A stretch of DNA of 64,000 nucleotides from Streptosporangium carneum (GTDB lineage Bacteria; Actinomycetota; Actinomycetes; Streptosporangiales; Streptosporangiaceae): NCBI RefSeq assembly GCF_027922005.1, contig NZ_BSEV01000033.1, forward strand, positions 25,590 through 89,589, given 5' to 3'. Made by a program: the position numbers and the translations under genes. Each line of letters begins with the position of its first letter. The stretch's first letter is position 1. Positions 16,584 through 25,010 of the stretch are shown here, in pieces. Under the pieces are notes generated by a model that was not told the DNA's origin, did no database searches, and worked only from the letters and a program-made list of their open reading frames with translations.

Positions 16584-19479
16584 GGGTGAAGACGTGGTCG
16601 ACCAGTCTGGCCGCCGCCTTGCCGTCGTCTCTGGGGACGTACAGGCTCCTGAAGCGTTCGTAGCGTTCCGCGTGGACGGCGGCCAGGGTGTCGATCGACT
16701 TGAGGGCCTCGACGACGTCGGCGCTCGTGGTCAGCAGCGGACTCGGGGCCTCGGCGGCCAGGTCGAGGTAGAGGCCGCGCTTGCCCGAGTAGCGCTGCAG
16801 GTCGTGGGTGAACAGGAGAATGGGCCGGCCTGTGGCGGCGAAGTCGAACATGATGGAGGAATAGTCCGTGACCAGCACGTCGGCGACCAGTAGCAGGTCC
16901 GTCACGTCCGGGTAGGCCGTGACGTCGAGCCCGAGGCCCTCGGGGACGTTGGGGGCCGCCTGCATCGGGTGCGCCCTGATGAGGAACTCGTGCCCGGGCC
17001 CCAGCACCTGACGCGCCCGCTTCAGGTCCAGTTTGACCGTGGAGCTCTTGCGGTCGTAGTCGCGGAAGGTCGGCGCGTACAGGACCAGCCGAGTGTCCTG
17101 GGCGACGCCGAGCCTGCGGCGCACCCGCGCCGCCAGCTCGTCCCGGTCGGGGGCGGAGAGCACGTCGTTGCGCGGGAAGCCGGTCTCCAGGACCTCGCCC
17201 TGGTATCCGAACGCCTTGCGCAGGATCGGGGTCGCCCACGGGCTCTGGGACAGCAGCAGGTCCCAGCCGCGCACCTCGACGGCCTGCCGGTGCCAGGCGG
17301 GCGGCTTCGGGTCACGGGACATGTGCGGCAGGTCGTTGCCCAGGCGCTTGAGCGGGCTGCCGTGCCAGGTCTGCACGACCGTCTGGTCCTCGCGGGCCCT
17401 GAACCACTGCGGCAGGAAGCCGTTGGTCACCACGTGTCGCGAGCGCGCGAGCACGGCGTAGTGCTCGCGGCTGCCCGCCCTGACGACCCTGGGCCTGATG
17501 TCGGAGCCGAAGCCGAGTTCGGCGGAGCCCGGAGGCGTGAACGCGCCGTCCTTGACCACCCAGACGTGTTCGCGGTCGTCGCCGCGCCGTACGAGCTCCT
17601 CGTAGATCGCCCGGACGTTGCCTTCGTACTGGCGGCCGTCGTAGGCCACGTAGACGGTCGCCTCGTCCAGCTCGCGGGCCCGCTCGGCCGGGTAGAACGA
17701 GCGCTGCAGGGCGTACAGGCCGCCGGCGCCCTTCTCGTCGTCGGGCCTGTCCTCCGCGACGGTCAGCACCGGCACGTCGAACCGGGTGGACAGCAGGCGG
17801 TACGCCCGGCCCTCGCGGATCCGCGGTTCCTCGTCCAGCGTGGCCAGGGCGGCGTGGTCGACGCGGAAGGGCACGACCTCCCCCGAGGAGGCGCGGGTCG
17901 TCATGCTCCAGGTGCCGCTGCCCAGCGCCGCGGCCTCCCCGAACCTGGGCATGGCCGAGGGCGTGAACCGCAGGGAGAAACGCCCTTCGGCACGCTCCAT
18001 GGGCACGGTGTGGGTCACCCCGCCGCGGTTCCTGAGCGTCAGCTCGGCGGCCCCCGAACCCGGGTAGGAGCCTTCGAGCGTGAGGACGCCCTGGTCGTCC
18101 CAGGTCGCCGAGGAGATGACAGGGCGGATCCGGTGCGCGGAGACGATGACGCGGTCACGCCGGTCGCCCAGCACGGTGATCTCCCGGTCTCCGACGACCG
18201 TGCGGCTCTCCTCGGCTTCGCCGATCATGACGGGCGCGGCGGGGTCGCCCTTCGGCTCGATCCAGAGCCTGCCGCCGTCGCGCTCCTGCAGCAGCGAGTC
18301 GACGGCGAGCGGGACGACGACCCGTGTGCCGCCCTCGACGGCGGTGAACTCGGCGGACATCCGGTGGCCGTCCAGGCGCGCCTGTCCTCTGCCCTCGCTC
18401 CTGCCGGGCAGGAACACCGTCAGCTCCAGACGGTCGCCGTCGAGACGCACCCCGGTCAGCTCGGCCCTGGTGGGCTGGAGCGCGATCTGGAGGGCGCGGT
18501 CGGAGGTCCAGACAGGGCGCACCCACCAGCCGCCGGGCAGCCCGAGCCCGGCGGGGCGTTCGGTCCGCCCGATCGAGGGGCCGCGGAGCAGGCCGGTGGC
18601 GCGCGCGCCCCGGCTCCAGATCACGATCTCGGCGCGCCAGGTCGTGGTGTCGGGAACGGTCGCCCGGTGGCGAAGCATCCTCCTGACCCCGTGCACGAGG
18701 GACCGCACGCCCCCGCGCCAGCGCAGCGGCCAGGGGCTCAGCTCGGCGACGAACCCGGACCAGTCGTAGTTGCAGCCGGGCTCGTCGGCCCCGTGGGTGG
18801 CCTCGGGGTGGAAGACCCTGCGGGTGCGCAGCCGTACCGGCGGCAGCCAGCGGGGGCCGCGCAGCACGACCGTCGCCCGGTTGAACCGGGGGCCGCGGAC
18901 GGAGAGCCCCGCCAGGTAGGCGTGGCCGCTGACCCGCAACCGCCCCTGCGACCAGGAGATGTCCTCGACCTGCGTCATCGGGATCAGGTCGGAGGCCCGC
19001 AGGCGGTACATGGCCTCGGGCAGCTCGTCCTGGAGCGGCAGGTTGGCGTACCAGCGCAGCCGCCTGCGGACCCTCCTGGACGGCTCGGCGGCGGCGGCGG
19101 TGAGTTTCTGGAGCGCGTCGCCGTCGGCGAGGTCGTCCACGTCGCGGTGCTCGACCAGGTGGAAGGCGATCCTGCGGGCGACCGGCAGGTCGCGCTTGAC
19201 CCGCTCGTCCACCCCGGCGAGGTAGGGCTTGAAGAGTGTGACGAACTCGCGGCGGCGGGCCGCGCCGCGTTTGACCGCCAGGTCCAGGCGGGAGCCGAGC
19301 GGACCGGCCAGCACCCCGGCGTCGAAACGACGGCGCTGGGCGGGCGTCAGCCCCTCGGCCAGCACCGCTGTCGCGATCGATTCGAGCGGTTCTCCCCGGT
19401 CACAGAGATCCTGAACAGCTCGGAGGCGATCCACGACTGGATCGCCGCCGGCTCGGGCGGACGTGACGCCGGTGGCCAT
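16579..19479 (-). CDS. CDP-glycerol/ribitol glycerophosphotransferase family protein (TagF-like)
   Basis: A 966-residue protein. The C-terminal third, from about residue 600, is a teichoic-acid polymerase domain: VAYDGRQYEGN, HVVTNGFLPQWF, the diagnostic QTWHGSPLKRLG (near 705) and VTDYSSIMFDFA (near 870). These transfer glycerol- or ribitol-phosphate from CDP donors to wall polymers at the inner membrane face. The N-terminal 600 residues are beta-rich and of unclear role, perhaps substrate positioning; the family is usually shorter. Start ATG 19479 precedes the first conserved-looking helix; an upstream in-frame start at 19629 adds low-complexity arginine-rich sequence. It stands alone between two convergent neighbours. 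Confidence 0.85.
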   Translation of the reverse strand: MATGVTSARAGGDPVVDRLRAVQDLCDRGEPLESIATAVLAEGLTPAQRRRFDAGVLAGPLGSRLDLAVKRGAARRREFVTLFKPYLAGVDERVKRDLPVARRIAFHLVEHRDVDDLADGDALQKLTAAAAEPSRRVRRRLRWYANLPLQDELPEAMYRLRASDLIPMTQVEDISWSQGRLRVSGHAYLAGLSVRGPRFNRATVVLRGPRWLPPVRLRTRRVFHPEATHGADEPGCNYDWSGFVAELSPWPLRWRGGVRSLVHGVRRMLRHRATVPDTTTWRAEIVIWSRGARATGLLRGPSIGRTERPAGLGLPGGWWVRPVWTSDRALQIALQPTRAELTGVRLDGDRLELTVFLPGRSEGRGQARLDGHRMSAEFTAVEGGTRVVVPLAVDSLLQERDGGRLWIEPKGDPAAPVMIGEAEESRTVVGDREITVLGDRRDRVIVSAHRIRPVISSATWDDQGVLTLEGSYPGSGAAELTLRNRGGVTHTVPMERAEGRFSLRFTPSAMPRFGEAAALGSGTWSMTTRASSGEVVPFRVDHAALATLDEEPRIREGRAYRLLSTRFDVPVLTVAEDRPDDEKGAGGLYALQRSFYPAERARELDEATVYVAYDGRQYEGNVRAIYEELVRRGDDREHVWVVKDGAFTPPGSAELGFGSDIRPRVVRAGSREHYAVLARSRHVVTNGFLPQWFRAREDQTVVQTWHGSPLKRLGNDLPHMSRDPKPPAWHRQAVEVRGWDLLLSQSPWATPILRKAFGYQGEVLETGFPRNDVLSAPDRDELAARVRRRLGVAQDTRLVLYAPTFRDYDRKSSTVKLDLKRARQVLGPGHEFLIRAHPMQAAPNVPEGLGLDVTAYPDVTDLLLVADVLVTDYSSIMFDFAATGRPILLFTHDLQRYSGKRGLYLDLAAEAPSPLLTTSADVVEALKSIDTLAAVHAERYERFRSLYVPRDDGKAAARLVDHVFTP

Positions 19480-19546
19480 GGGGAAGGCACCGCCTTTCGG
19501 ACAGAGCGCTGTCCTAGGCAATGGTAGTGGGCCACGCAGAAGCCGG

Positions 19547-19867
19547 TTACGCGGTGATTTCCGGCAGCCCGTCCCACCTCGCCGCCCGCATGTCGGCGCG
19601 CTCGCCCCGCAGGGGCGTCTCCTCCTCACGCCACCTGGTCAGACAGCGCGCCTCGTGGCCCGGAGCGGGGGTTCCGTCCGCGTGGACGACGCGCCACCAC
19701 GGCACGCCGCCACCCCAGGTCGACATGACTCTCCCGACCTGGCGCGGACCGCCCTCACCGAGGTACTCGGCGATGTCGCCGTAGGACATCACCATGCCGC
19801 GCGGGATGCGTTCGACCAGGTCGAGCACCCGCTCGGCGTACGGGGTCGGGTGGCCTACTGACTCCAT
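19547..19867 (-). CDS. Alkyltransferase-like protein (MGMT/ATL family)
   Basis: A 106-residue protein of the O6-alkylguanine-DNA alkyltransferase fold: VLDLVERIPRGMVMSYGDIA, then a helix-turn-helix with PRQVGRVMS. Where active enzymes have PCHRV and typical ATLs PWHRV, this has PWWRVV. The acceptor cysteine is absent, so it should bind but not repair O6-alkylguanine and could flag lesions for excision repair. Rv3204 of M. tuberculosis is an ATL near adnAB. Its start overlaps the upstream hypothetical gene by 13 bp, so the two are cotranscribed. Confidence 0.85.
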   Translation of the reverse strand: MESVGHPTPYAERVLDLVERIPRGMVMSYGDIAEYLGEGGPRQVGRVMSTWGGGVPWWRVVHADGTPAPGHEARCLTRWREEETPLRGERADMRAARWDGLPEITA

Positions 19868-20223
19868 ACGGTCGGTCCGGCCGCGAGGATCTCGTCGAGC
19901 TTGCCGAACTCGTAGGCCGTCGAACCGTTCAGCTGCTCGACGAGGCCGTCACGGATGGCGTACGACTCTCCGTCCTCGCCGACCAGGCGCGCGCCGAGCA
20001 GGGCGGACGCCCTGGCCAGCTGTGCCACCTGCCAGTCGGACCCCGGTGTGCCGGAAAGGGAGCCGTCCCATGTGGCGATGGGGTGCACCCCGTCGCGGTG
20101 GCGAGCCAGGACCTCGCCCTTCTCCTGTGAACCACGGAACTCGAACCCCGCCTGCCCCAGCACAGTCGCGAGCTCCGCGAAGGCGAGAGGCGCCGGGCGC
20201 TCCACGCGCAACTCGTACCCCAT
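19855..20223 (-). CDS. Hypothetical protein cotranscribed with the ATL gene
   Basis: A 122-residue soluble protein beginning MGYELRVERPAPLAFAELA. It holds FEFRGSQEKGEVLARH and ends in a helical segment. No membrane helix, cysteine motif or known active site is visible. ATG 20223 marks the start of coding-like sequence; an upstream in-frame start at 20424 adds a basic low-complexity extension and is unlikely. The 13-bp overlap with the ATL gene suggests a shared transcript, but no repair function can be read from the sequence. Confidence 0.7.
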   Translation of the reverse strand: MGYELRVERPAPLAFAELATVLGQAGFEFRGSQEKGEVLARHRDGVHPIATWDGSLSGTPGSDWQVAQLARASALLGARLVGEDGESYAIRDGLVEQLNGSTAYEFGKLDEILAAGPTVWSQ

Positions 20224-20465
20224 GATGCGCGACCTTAGCGAATGTTTGACGGTTACCGGACCATGTGAGCCGCCATCGGGCCGACCGCGTCCGAACAGTG
20301 TCCAAAAAGCGTTCGAATCGAATTCAACACGGCTCGTGTTCCGCGGAGGCCAGGACACCACGGCGGTACGGACGGCGGCGCGGACGGCCGTGCGCCCGCC
20401 CGGCGCGGAGGGCCGTCGGCCCATGGGCCCACCCTACGCCCGCCGACCCGTCGGCCGCCTTCCCC

Positions 20466-21716
20466 TCACCCCGCGGGGCCGGGACCCCGCGGCCCGCCGG
20501 TCCCCGCGGTGAACGTCCCGGCCCGCTCGGAGCGGCGGGTGAGCGTCACCACGGCCCAGCCGAACGCCAGCAGGCCCATGAGCAGGCCCACGCCGTACAG
20601 CCAGAGCCTGACGGGCTCGGGACCGGGACGGGCGGGTTCGCGGGGCAGGGGGCCCTGGCCGAAACGGCGGTTCTCCGGCTGCGGCGTCTGGGCCGCGCCG
20701 CGCATGAGCTCTCCCGCCCTGGCCAGTGCCGCGCTCGCATCGACCACGCCGAAGCCGACGTGATCGTCGTATCCGGCGGTGGGGGCGGAGGTGGCGGTCG
20801 AGGTCAGCGCCCGCGACACCAGATGCGGCGGGATATCCGGATATTTCGCTTTTATGAGTGCGACCACTCCGGCGACCAGCGCGGCCGCCGAACTGGTCCC
20901 GTCCGAGGAGCCGTACCCCCCGCCGGGGATCGCCACGGGCACGTCCACGCCCGGCGCGGAGACGAGGACCGAGAGGTTGTCGCTGCTGAAACCCGCGGGC
21001 TCGTCCGCCTCGTCGACCGCGCCGACGCCGATGACCCCCGAGTATCCCGCGGGGAAGTTCCAGAAGGAGGTGTCGTTGTTGACGGAGTACACCGAGCCGC
21101 CGTCGTTGCCGACGGCCGCGACCAGTACCACTCCCCGGGACAGGGCGTACGAGACCGCGTCGCGCTCGGCTCTGTGCGCGCCGTACGCGCCCAGCGACAT
21201 GCTGACGACCTTGGCCCCGTGGTCCGCGGCGTAGCGGATCGCGCGGGCCAGCGGGCTGTCCTCGCGCGTCCGCGAGTCCTCCTCCGGCGGCACGAAGTCG
21301 CCCTCCGGCGTCTCCTCCCGCAGGATCAGCGGCAGGGACAGGATCCTGGCCTCGGGCGCGACGCCGAGAAGCCCGCCCTTCCCCTTGCCCGCCCCGGCGA
21401 TGAGCGAGGCCATCGCGGTGCCGTGCCAGCCCGCGGAGGGGTCGCTCCCGTCGAACTCGACCGAGCCCATCTCCGGCCCCGAGATCACCCGTCCGCGCAG
21501 CTCGGCGACCTGGTCGTCGACGCCGCTGTCGACCAGGGCGACGGTCACCCCCGCTCCCCTGGTGACCTTCCACGCCCGCTCGACGTTCATCTTCTCCAGC
21601 ACCCAGCGCTGGTCCTGGCGCACGTCGGCCGCGCCCGCGGGGGCGCAGACCGGAGCGCAGGTCGCCAGGAGGACCGCGACCAGGGCGCTCGCGGCCCACG
21701 ACCGCCGCCTCAACAC
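20466..21716 (-). CDS. Mycosin-like membrane-anchored subtilisin protease (copy 1)
   Basis: A 416-residue S8 protease, exported and anchored. It starts VLRRRSW with a signal peptide ending near APAGAA. The triad is Asp63 in LVDSGVD, His98 in WHGTAMAS and Ser in SSDGTSSAAA near residue 273. A C-terminal helix (LWLYGVGLLMGLLAFGWAVV) precedes a short Gly-rich tail, as in MycP proteases of type VII secretion. I chose GTG 21716 over GTG 21734: AGGG lies 7 nt before it, it gives a 7-bp overlap with the upstream membrane protein, and the second mycosin has the same overlap and VLRR start. No ESX genes accompany it. Confidence 0.9.
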   Translation of the reverse strand: MLRRRSWAASALVAVLLATCAPVCAPAGAADVRQDQRWVLEKMNVERAWKVTRGAGVTVALVDSGVDDQVAELRGRVISGPEMGSVEFDGSDPSAGWHGTAMASLIAGAGKGKGGLLGVAPEARILSLPLILREETPEGDFVPPEEDSRTREDSPLARAIRYAADHGAKVVSMSLGAYGAHRAERDAVSYALSRGVVLVAAVGNDGGSVYSVNNDTSFWNFPAGYSGVIGVGAVDEADEPAGFSSDNLSVLVSAPGVDVPVAIPGGGYGSSDGTSSAAALVAGVVALIKAKYPDIPPHLVSRALTSTATSAPTAGYDDHVGFGVVDASAALARAGELMRGAAQTPQPENRRFGQGPLPREPARPGPEPVRLWLYGVGLLMGLLAFGWAVVTLTRRSERAGTFTAGTGGPRGPGPAG

Positions 21717-22780
21717 ACGTTTCCCTGCGTGCACTGGGGCACGGCACTGGGCTCGTCACCCAGGGCACGGGCTATGTGCCCGGTGATGGACTGCGCGGTC
21801 GGCCACAGCTCGCTGTGCAGGATCTCCTCGGGAGGGATCGCCTGGCGGGTGCGGCCGTCGGCGTAGCCCGCCGTGGAGAAGACGAGGTAGGGGCCGGCCG
21901 CGACCCAGCCGTTGCGCTGCCGCTGGGCGGCGCCGAACGACTCGCTCGCCGTGCCGCGGAAGGCCACGGGCCGCACCCCCACCCGGTCGTCGACCGCCAG
22001 CTGCCCGGTCGCGGCGATCCGTCTCTCCTCGTCCGGCAGGACGGCGATGCCCACGGTGAAGACGAATGTGGACGTCTGGTCGGTGTAGGTGGCCCGCAGC
22101 AGGGTGCGGCAGCCGTGCTCGGCGAGCACGGAGCCGACCGGGGCGTCCAGGCCCGCCCCGCATGAGGTCTCCGGCGCGAGCCCGACGCGCCGGGCGTACT
22201 GCTGCGCGCGGCCGAGGCCGAGGTACCGCACCTCGGTGGGAAAGATCATGTCGGCGGGCCAGGTGTGCCAGCGCCGCGCGATGTCGTCCTGGATGTAGCG
22301 GGCCTGCTCGGCGGCGGTCAGCGGGCGGGCCCTCGTCTCGCGGAACAGCCCGACCGTGCCCGCGAGCACGTTGCTCGCGGCGATCGCCAGGATGATGCCC
22401 ATCAGGACCAGGAAGACGGCGCGCAGCCGGACCCCCCGCTCCAGGGCCTCCAGCTCGGCGCGCTCGACGGCCAGGCGGTCACGGCCCGCCGCGGGCCAGG
22501 CGCGGACCCTCGCCCGTCTGCCCGAGGTCCCCGGCGGCCCCGTGGACCCGTCCATGGGGGCTCCCTGGACGCCGGGGCGCCGGGCTCGCGTTCCCGCGGA
22601 ACGCGGCACCTGGGAGCCGCCCTGAGGCCAGCTCCCGGCAGGCGGCGCCCAGGAGCCGCCCTGGGGCCGGCTCCCGGCACGCGGCGCTCGGGAACCGTCC
22701 TGAGGCCGGTCACCGCCGGTGTGCGGTCCCGAGGCTTCCAGAGGCCGTTCAGGCTCCTGGGACCGCCCGGGCTTCGACAT
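21710..22780 (-). CDS. Single-pass membrane protein paired with mycosin copy 1
   Basis: A 356-residue protein. Residues 1-100 are Pro/Gly/Arg-rich with internal repeats (RAGSRPQGGSW, PAGSWPQGGSQ), then a charged helix (ERAELEALERGVRLR), one membrane helix (AVFLVLMGIILAIAASNVLA) and an extracytoplasmic domain of about 200 residues with four cysteines. Marks shared with the paralogue 24164-24898 include WPADMIFPTEV, APETSCGAG, GCRTLLRATY and RPVAFRGTAS. I recognise no named family. TAGCAT at 22787-22792, exactly 6 nt before the ATG and without a Shine-Dalgarno, suggests a leaderless mRNA. Its stop overlaps the mycosin start. Confidence 0.85.
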   Translation of the reverse strand: MSKPGRSQEPERPLEASGPHTGGDRPQDGSRAPRAGSRPQGGSWAPPAGSWPQGGSQVPRSAGTRARRPGVQGAPMDGSTGPPGTSGRRARVRAWPAAGRDRLAVERAELEALERGVRLRAVFLVLMGIILAIAASNVLAGTVGLFRETRARPLTAAEQARYIQDDIARRWHTWPADMIFPTEVRYLGLGRAQQYARRVGLAPETSCGAGLDAPVGSVLAEHGCRTLLRATYTDQTSTFVFTVGIAVLPDEERRIAATGQLAVDDRVGVRPVAFRGTASESFGAAQRQRNGWVAAGPYLVFSTAGYADGRTRQAIPPEEILHSELWPTAQSITGHIARALGDEPSAVPQCTQGNVC

Positions 22781-22829
22781 AGTTCGATGCTACGTCGCGC
22801 GACTTCGCCGCCCTATCGCCGGAGTGTGT

Positions 22830-24170
22830 TTATCCGGTCGCGTCGCGTTCACCCTCCGGGCCGGGGAGGTCGGGAGGAGGGGCGCTCACCGAGCGTATCC
22901 GTCCGACGGACACGCCTATCGCCACCAGGGACGCGGCGGCGCCGAGCACGGCGACCAGGGCGATCGCCCCGTAGAGGTTGATCCTGTCGCGGTCCCGGCG
23001 GACCACCCGCACGGGCTCGGCCGCCCCGCCCATCGGACGGGCGGGGTCGTGGACGCCCTCGCCCTTCGCGGTGAGGGTGTGCCGGGAGATCCTGGCGGCC
23101 TCGGCGAGCGCCCTCGGGGCGTTGACGACGCCGAAGCCCACCCCGGTGTCGTACCCCCCGCTCGGCCGCCTGGTCGCTCCCGCGGTGAGCGCCTGCGCGA
23201 CCAGCGCAGGCGACATTTTCGGATATTTCGCTTTTATGAGGGCGGCGACACCGGAGACCAGCGCGGTCGCCTGGGAGGTGCCCCGGCCGACCCAGTACTC
23301 GTCACCCGGCCCGGCGCCGAGAATGTCCACTCCCGGGGCCGCCACCAGGACCGAGGGGTTCCAGTTGGAGAACGACGCCCTGCGCAACCGGCGGTCGGCC
23401 GCGGCGACCGAGACCACACCGGGGAAGGCCGCCGGATACGAGTAGGGGGCGTAGCCGGTCGGGGCGGGCTTTCCCGCTCCCTCGTTCCCCGCCGCCGCGA
23501 CGAGCACGACCCCCTTGGAGATCGCGTAGCGGACCGCCGCCCGTTCCTCCCTGGTCGCCAGCTCCTTCGAGATCGACATGTTGATCACGTCCGCGCCGTG
23601 GTCGACGGCGTACCTGATGCCCCTGGCCACCACGTTCTCGAACCGTTCCGCGGTGTTGAACTCCCGGAACCCCGGCTCCTCGTCCTCCAGGATCACCCGC
23701 ACCGACAGGATCCTCGCCCTCGGCGCGACGCCGATCACGCCGAGGGCCCCGCCGGGGCCGTGGCCGTGCCCCGCGATGAGCGAGGCCATGTAGGTGCCGT
23801 GCAGCCGCGAGGGGACCACCCCCCGCGGGTTGGCCCCCGCCGTGAAGTCCTTGCCCTCGACGACCGAGCCCGCCAGGTCACGGTGGCCGGGGTCGACCCC
23901 GGAGTCCAGGACCGCCACCGTGACGTCCCCGCCCTTCGACACCCGCCAGGCGTCGGGCAGGTCCAGGGTCCGCAGCACCTGCCGCTGGCCGCCGCGCACG
24001 TCGTCGGCGTGCGCGGCGGGAACGGCGAGGCACGGCCAGACGGCGGCCAGAGCCAGCGCCGCCGCGCTTGCCGCGCCCGCCATGCCCGTCCGCCGTCCCC
24101 GGCGCCTCGGCGCCCTTTGCGGACCTCCCGGCGCCGCCTCGGCCCTCGGCGTCGCCCCGCGTCTCAGCAC
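22830..24170 (-). CDS. Mycosin-like membrane-anchored subtilisin protease (copy 2)
   Basis: A 446-residue paralogue of the other mycosin. The basic N-terminus (VLRRGATPRA then a run of arginines) leads into a signal peptide ending near VPAAHA. The triad is Asp89 (VLDSGVDPGH), His124 (RLHGTYMAS) and Ser near 297 (GRGTSQATA). The C-terminal helix is LYGAIALVAVLGAAASLVAI, with a short acidic tail. GTG 24170 overlaps the upstream membrane-protein stop by 7 bp (GTGCTGA). The segment IKAKYP and the closing VGFGVV motif match copy 1 closely. Confidence 0.9.
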   Translation of the reverse strand: MLRRGATPRAEAAPGGPQRAPRRRGRRTGMAGAASAAALALAAVWPCLAVPAAHADDVRGGQRQVLRTLDLPDAWRVSKGGDVTVAVLDSGVDPGHRDLAGSVVEGKDFTAGANPRGVVPSRLHGTYMASLIAGHGHGPGGALGVIGVAPRARILSVRVILEDEEPGFREFNTAERFENVVARGIRYAVDHGADVINMSISKELATREERAAVRYAISKGVVLVAAAGNEGAGKPAPTGYAPYSYPAAFPGVVSVAAADRRLRRASFSNWNPSVLVAAPGVDILGAGPGDEYWVGRGTSQATALVSGVAALIKAKYPKMSPALVAQALTAGATRRPSGGYDTGVGFGVVNAPRALAEAARISRHTLTAKGEGVHDPARPMGGAAEPVRVVRRDRDRINLYGAIALVAVLGAAASLVAIGVSVGRIRSVSAPPPDLPGPEGERDATG

Positions 24171-24898
24171 CGCCACCGCCCCGAACCGCAGACGGGCCGC
24201 GCGGGCGTCGACAGGTCGGCGAGGATCCGGTCGGCGATGTCGCCGGTGAAGGCGAACATGGTCGGCCGCTGCTCCCCGACGGCCTTGGCGGGCCTGCCGT
24301 CGACCTGGCCGACCGTGGTCATCACCACGTACGGCCCCGCCTGCCGTACCAGGCTGCCCTGCCTGCCCGCCGAGGTGAACCTGTCGGTGACCGTCCCGCG
24401 GAAGGCCAGCGCCCGCAGGCCGGGAGAGGGACGTCCCGTCCTCGGCAGCGCGGCCCTGGCCGCGGCGGCCCCCTTCTCCCCGGCGAAGGCCGCCACGCCG
24501 ACGGTGACGACGACTCCCTGGAGCGCGTCGAGATAGGTCGCGCGCAGCACCCCCTGGCAGCCCGCGCGCCGCAGCGTCTCGCGCAGTCCCGCGTCCACGG
24601 CCCTGTCGCACCGCGTCTCCGGCGAGATGCCGACCCGGTGCGCCCTCTCCTCGCCGCCCTGCTCGGCCGCGTAGCCGATGCTCTCCGGGAAGATCCGCTC
24701 AGCGGGCCAGGACAGCCAGCGCCCCGCCATCTCGACGGCGGCGGCCCGCTCGACCTCCGCCTGGTTGGGGCCGCGCGTGAGCTCCGCCCCCGCGGTACTC
24801 GAGGCGACCCCCGCCACGGCCGCGCAGACGAGCGTCAGCACGGACGCCGTGATCAGCACAGGCCAGGCGAGCCGTCGCTGACCTGGGACCACATTCAC
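24164..24898 (-). CDS. Single-pass membrane protein paired with mycosin copy 2
   Basis: A 244-residue version of the partner protein lacking the long Pro/Gly-rich cytoplasmic arm. It has a short N-terminus, one membrane helix (WPVLITASVLTLVCAAVAGV) and the same extracytoplasmic domain with WPAERIFPES, SPETRCDRA, GCQGVLRATY, RALAFRGTVT and GPYVVMTTVG. It ends in GSGRWRC. Start is GTG 24898 with AAGG 8 nt upstream. With the following mycosin it forms the second copy of a two-gene cassette. Confidence 0.82.
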   Translation of the reverse strand: MNVVPGQRRLAWPVLITASVLTLVCAAVAGVASSTAGAELTRGPNQAEVERAAAVEMAGRWLSWPAERIFPESIGYAAEQGGEERAHRVGISPETRCDRAVDAGLRETLRRAGCQGVLRATYLDALQGVVVTVGVAAFAGEKGAAAARAALPRTGRPSPGLRALAFRGTVTDRFTSAGRQGSLVRQAGPYVVMTTVGQVDGRPAKAVGEQRPTMFAFTGDIADRILADLSTPARPVCGSGRWRC

Positions 24899-24954
24899 AT
24901 CCTTGACCTTAATTCGGCCAGTGAGACCGCATTCGCCCGGTCCCCGGACAACGG

Positions 24955-24990
24955 GACGCCCCGCGGAGCCGTGAGGCTCGGCGGGGCGTC
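24955..24990 (-). terminator. Strong hairpin after moeZ
   Basis: A 16-bp stem with one mismatch (GACGCCCCGC... at 24955 paired with ...GCGGGGCGTC ending 24990) and a GTGA loop, 20 bp beyond the moeZ stop on the minus strand. It separates moeZ from the mycosin cassettes. Confidence 0.75.
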
Positions 24991-25010
24991 GGCCGTGCGT
25001 TCGGATCGGT

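Noticed and set aside
20466..24898. Type VII (ESX) secretion locus
   Set aside because: Only mycosin-like proteases and their partners are present; no EccB, EccC, EccD, EccE or WXG100 gene is visible.
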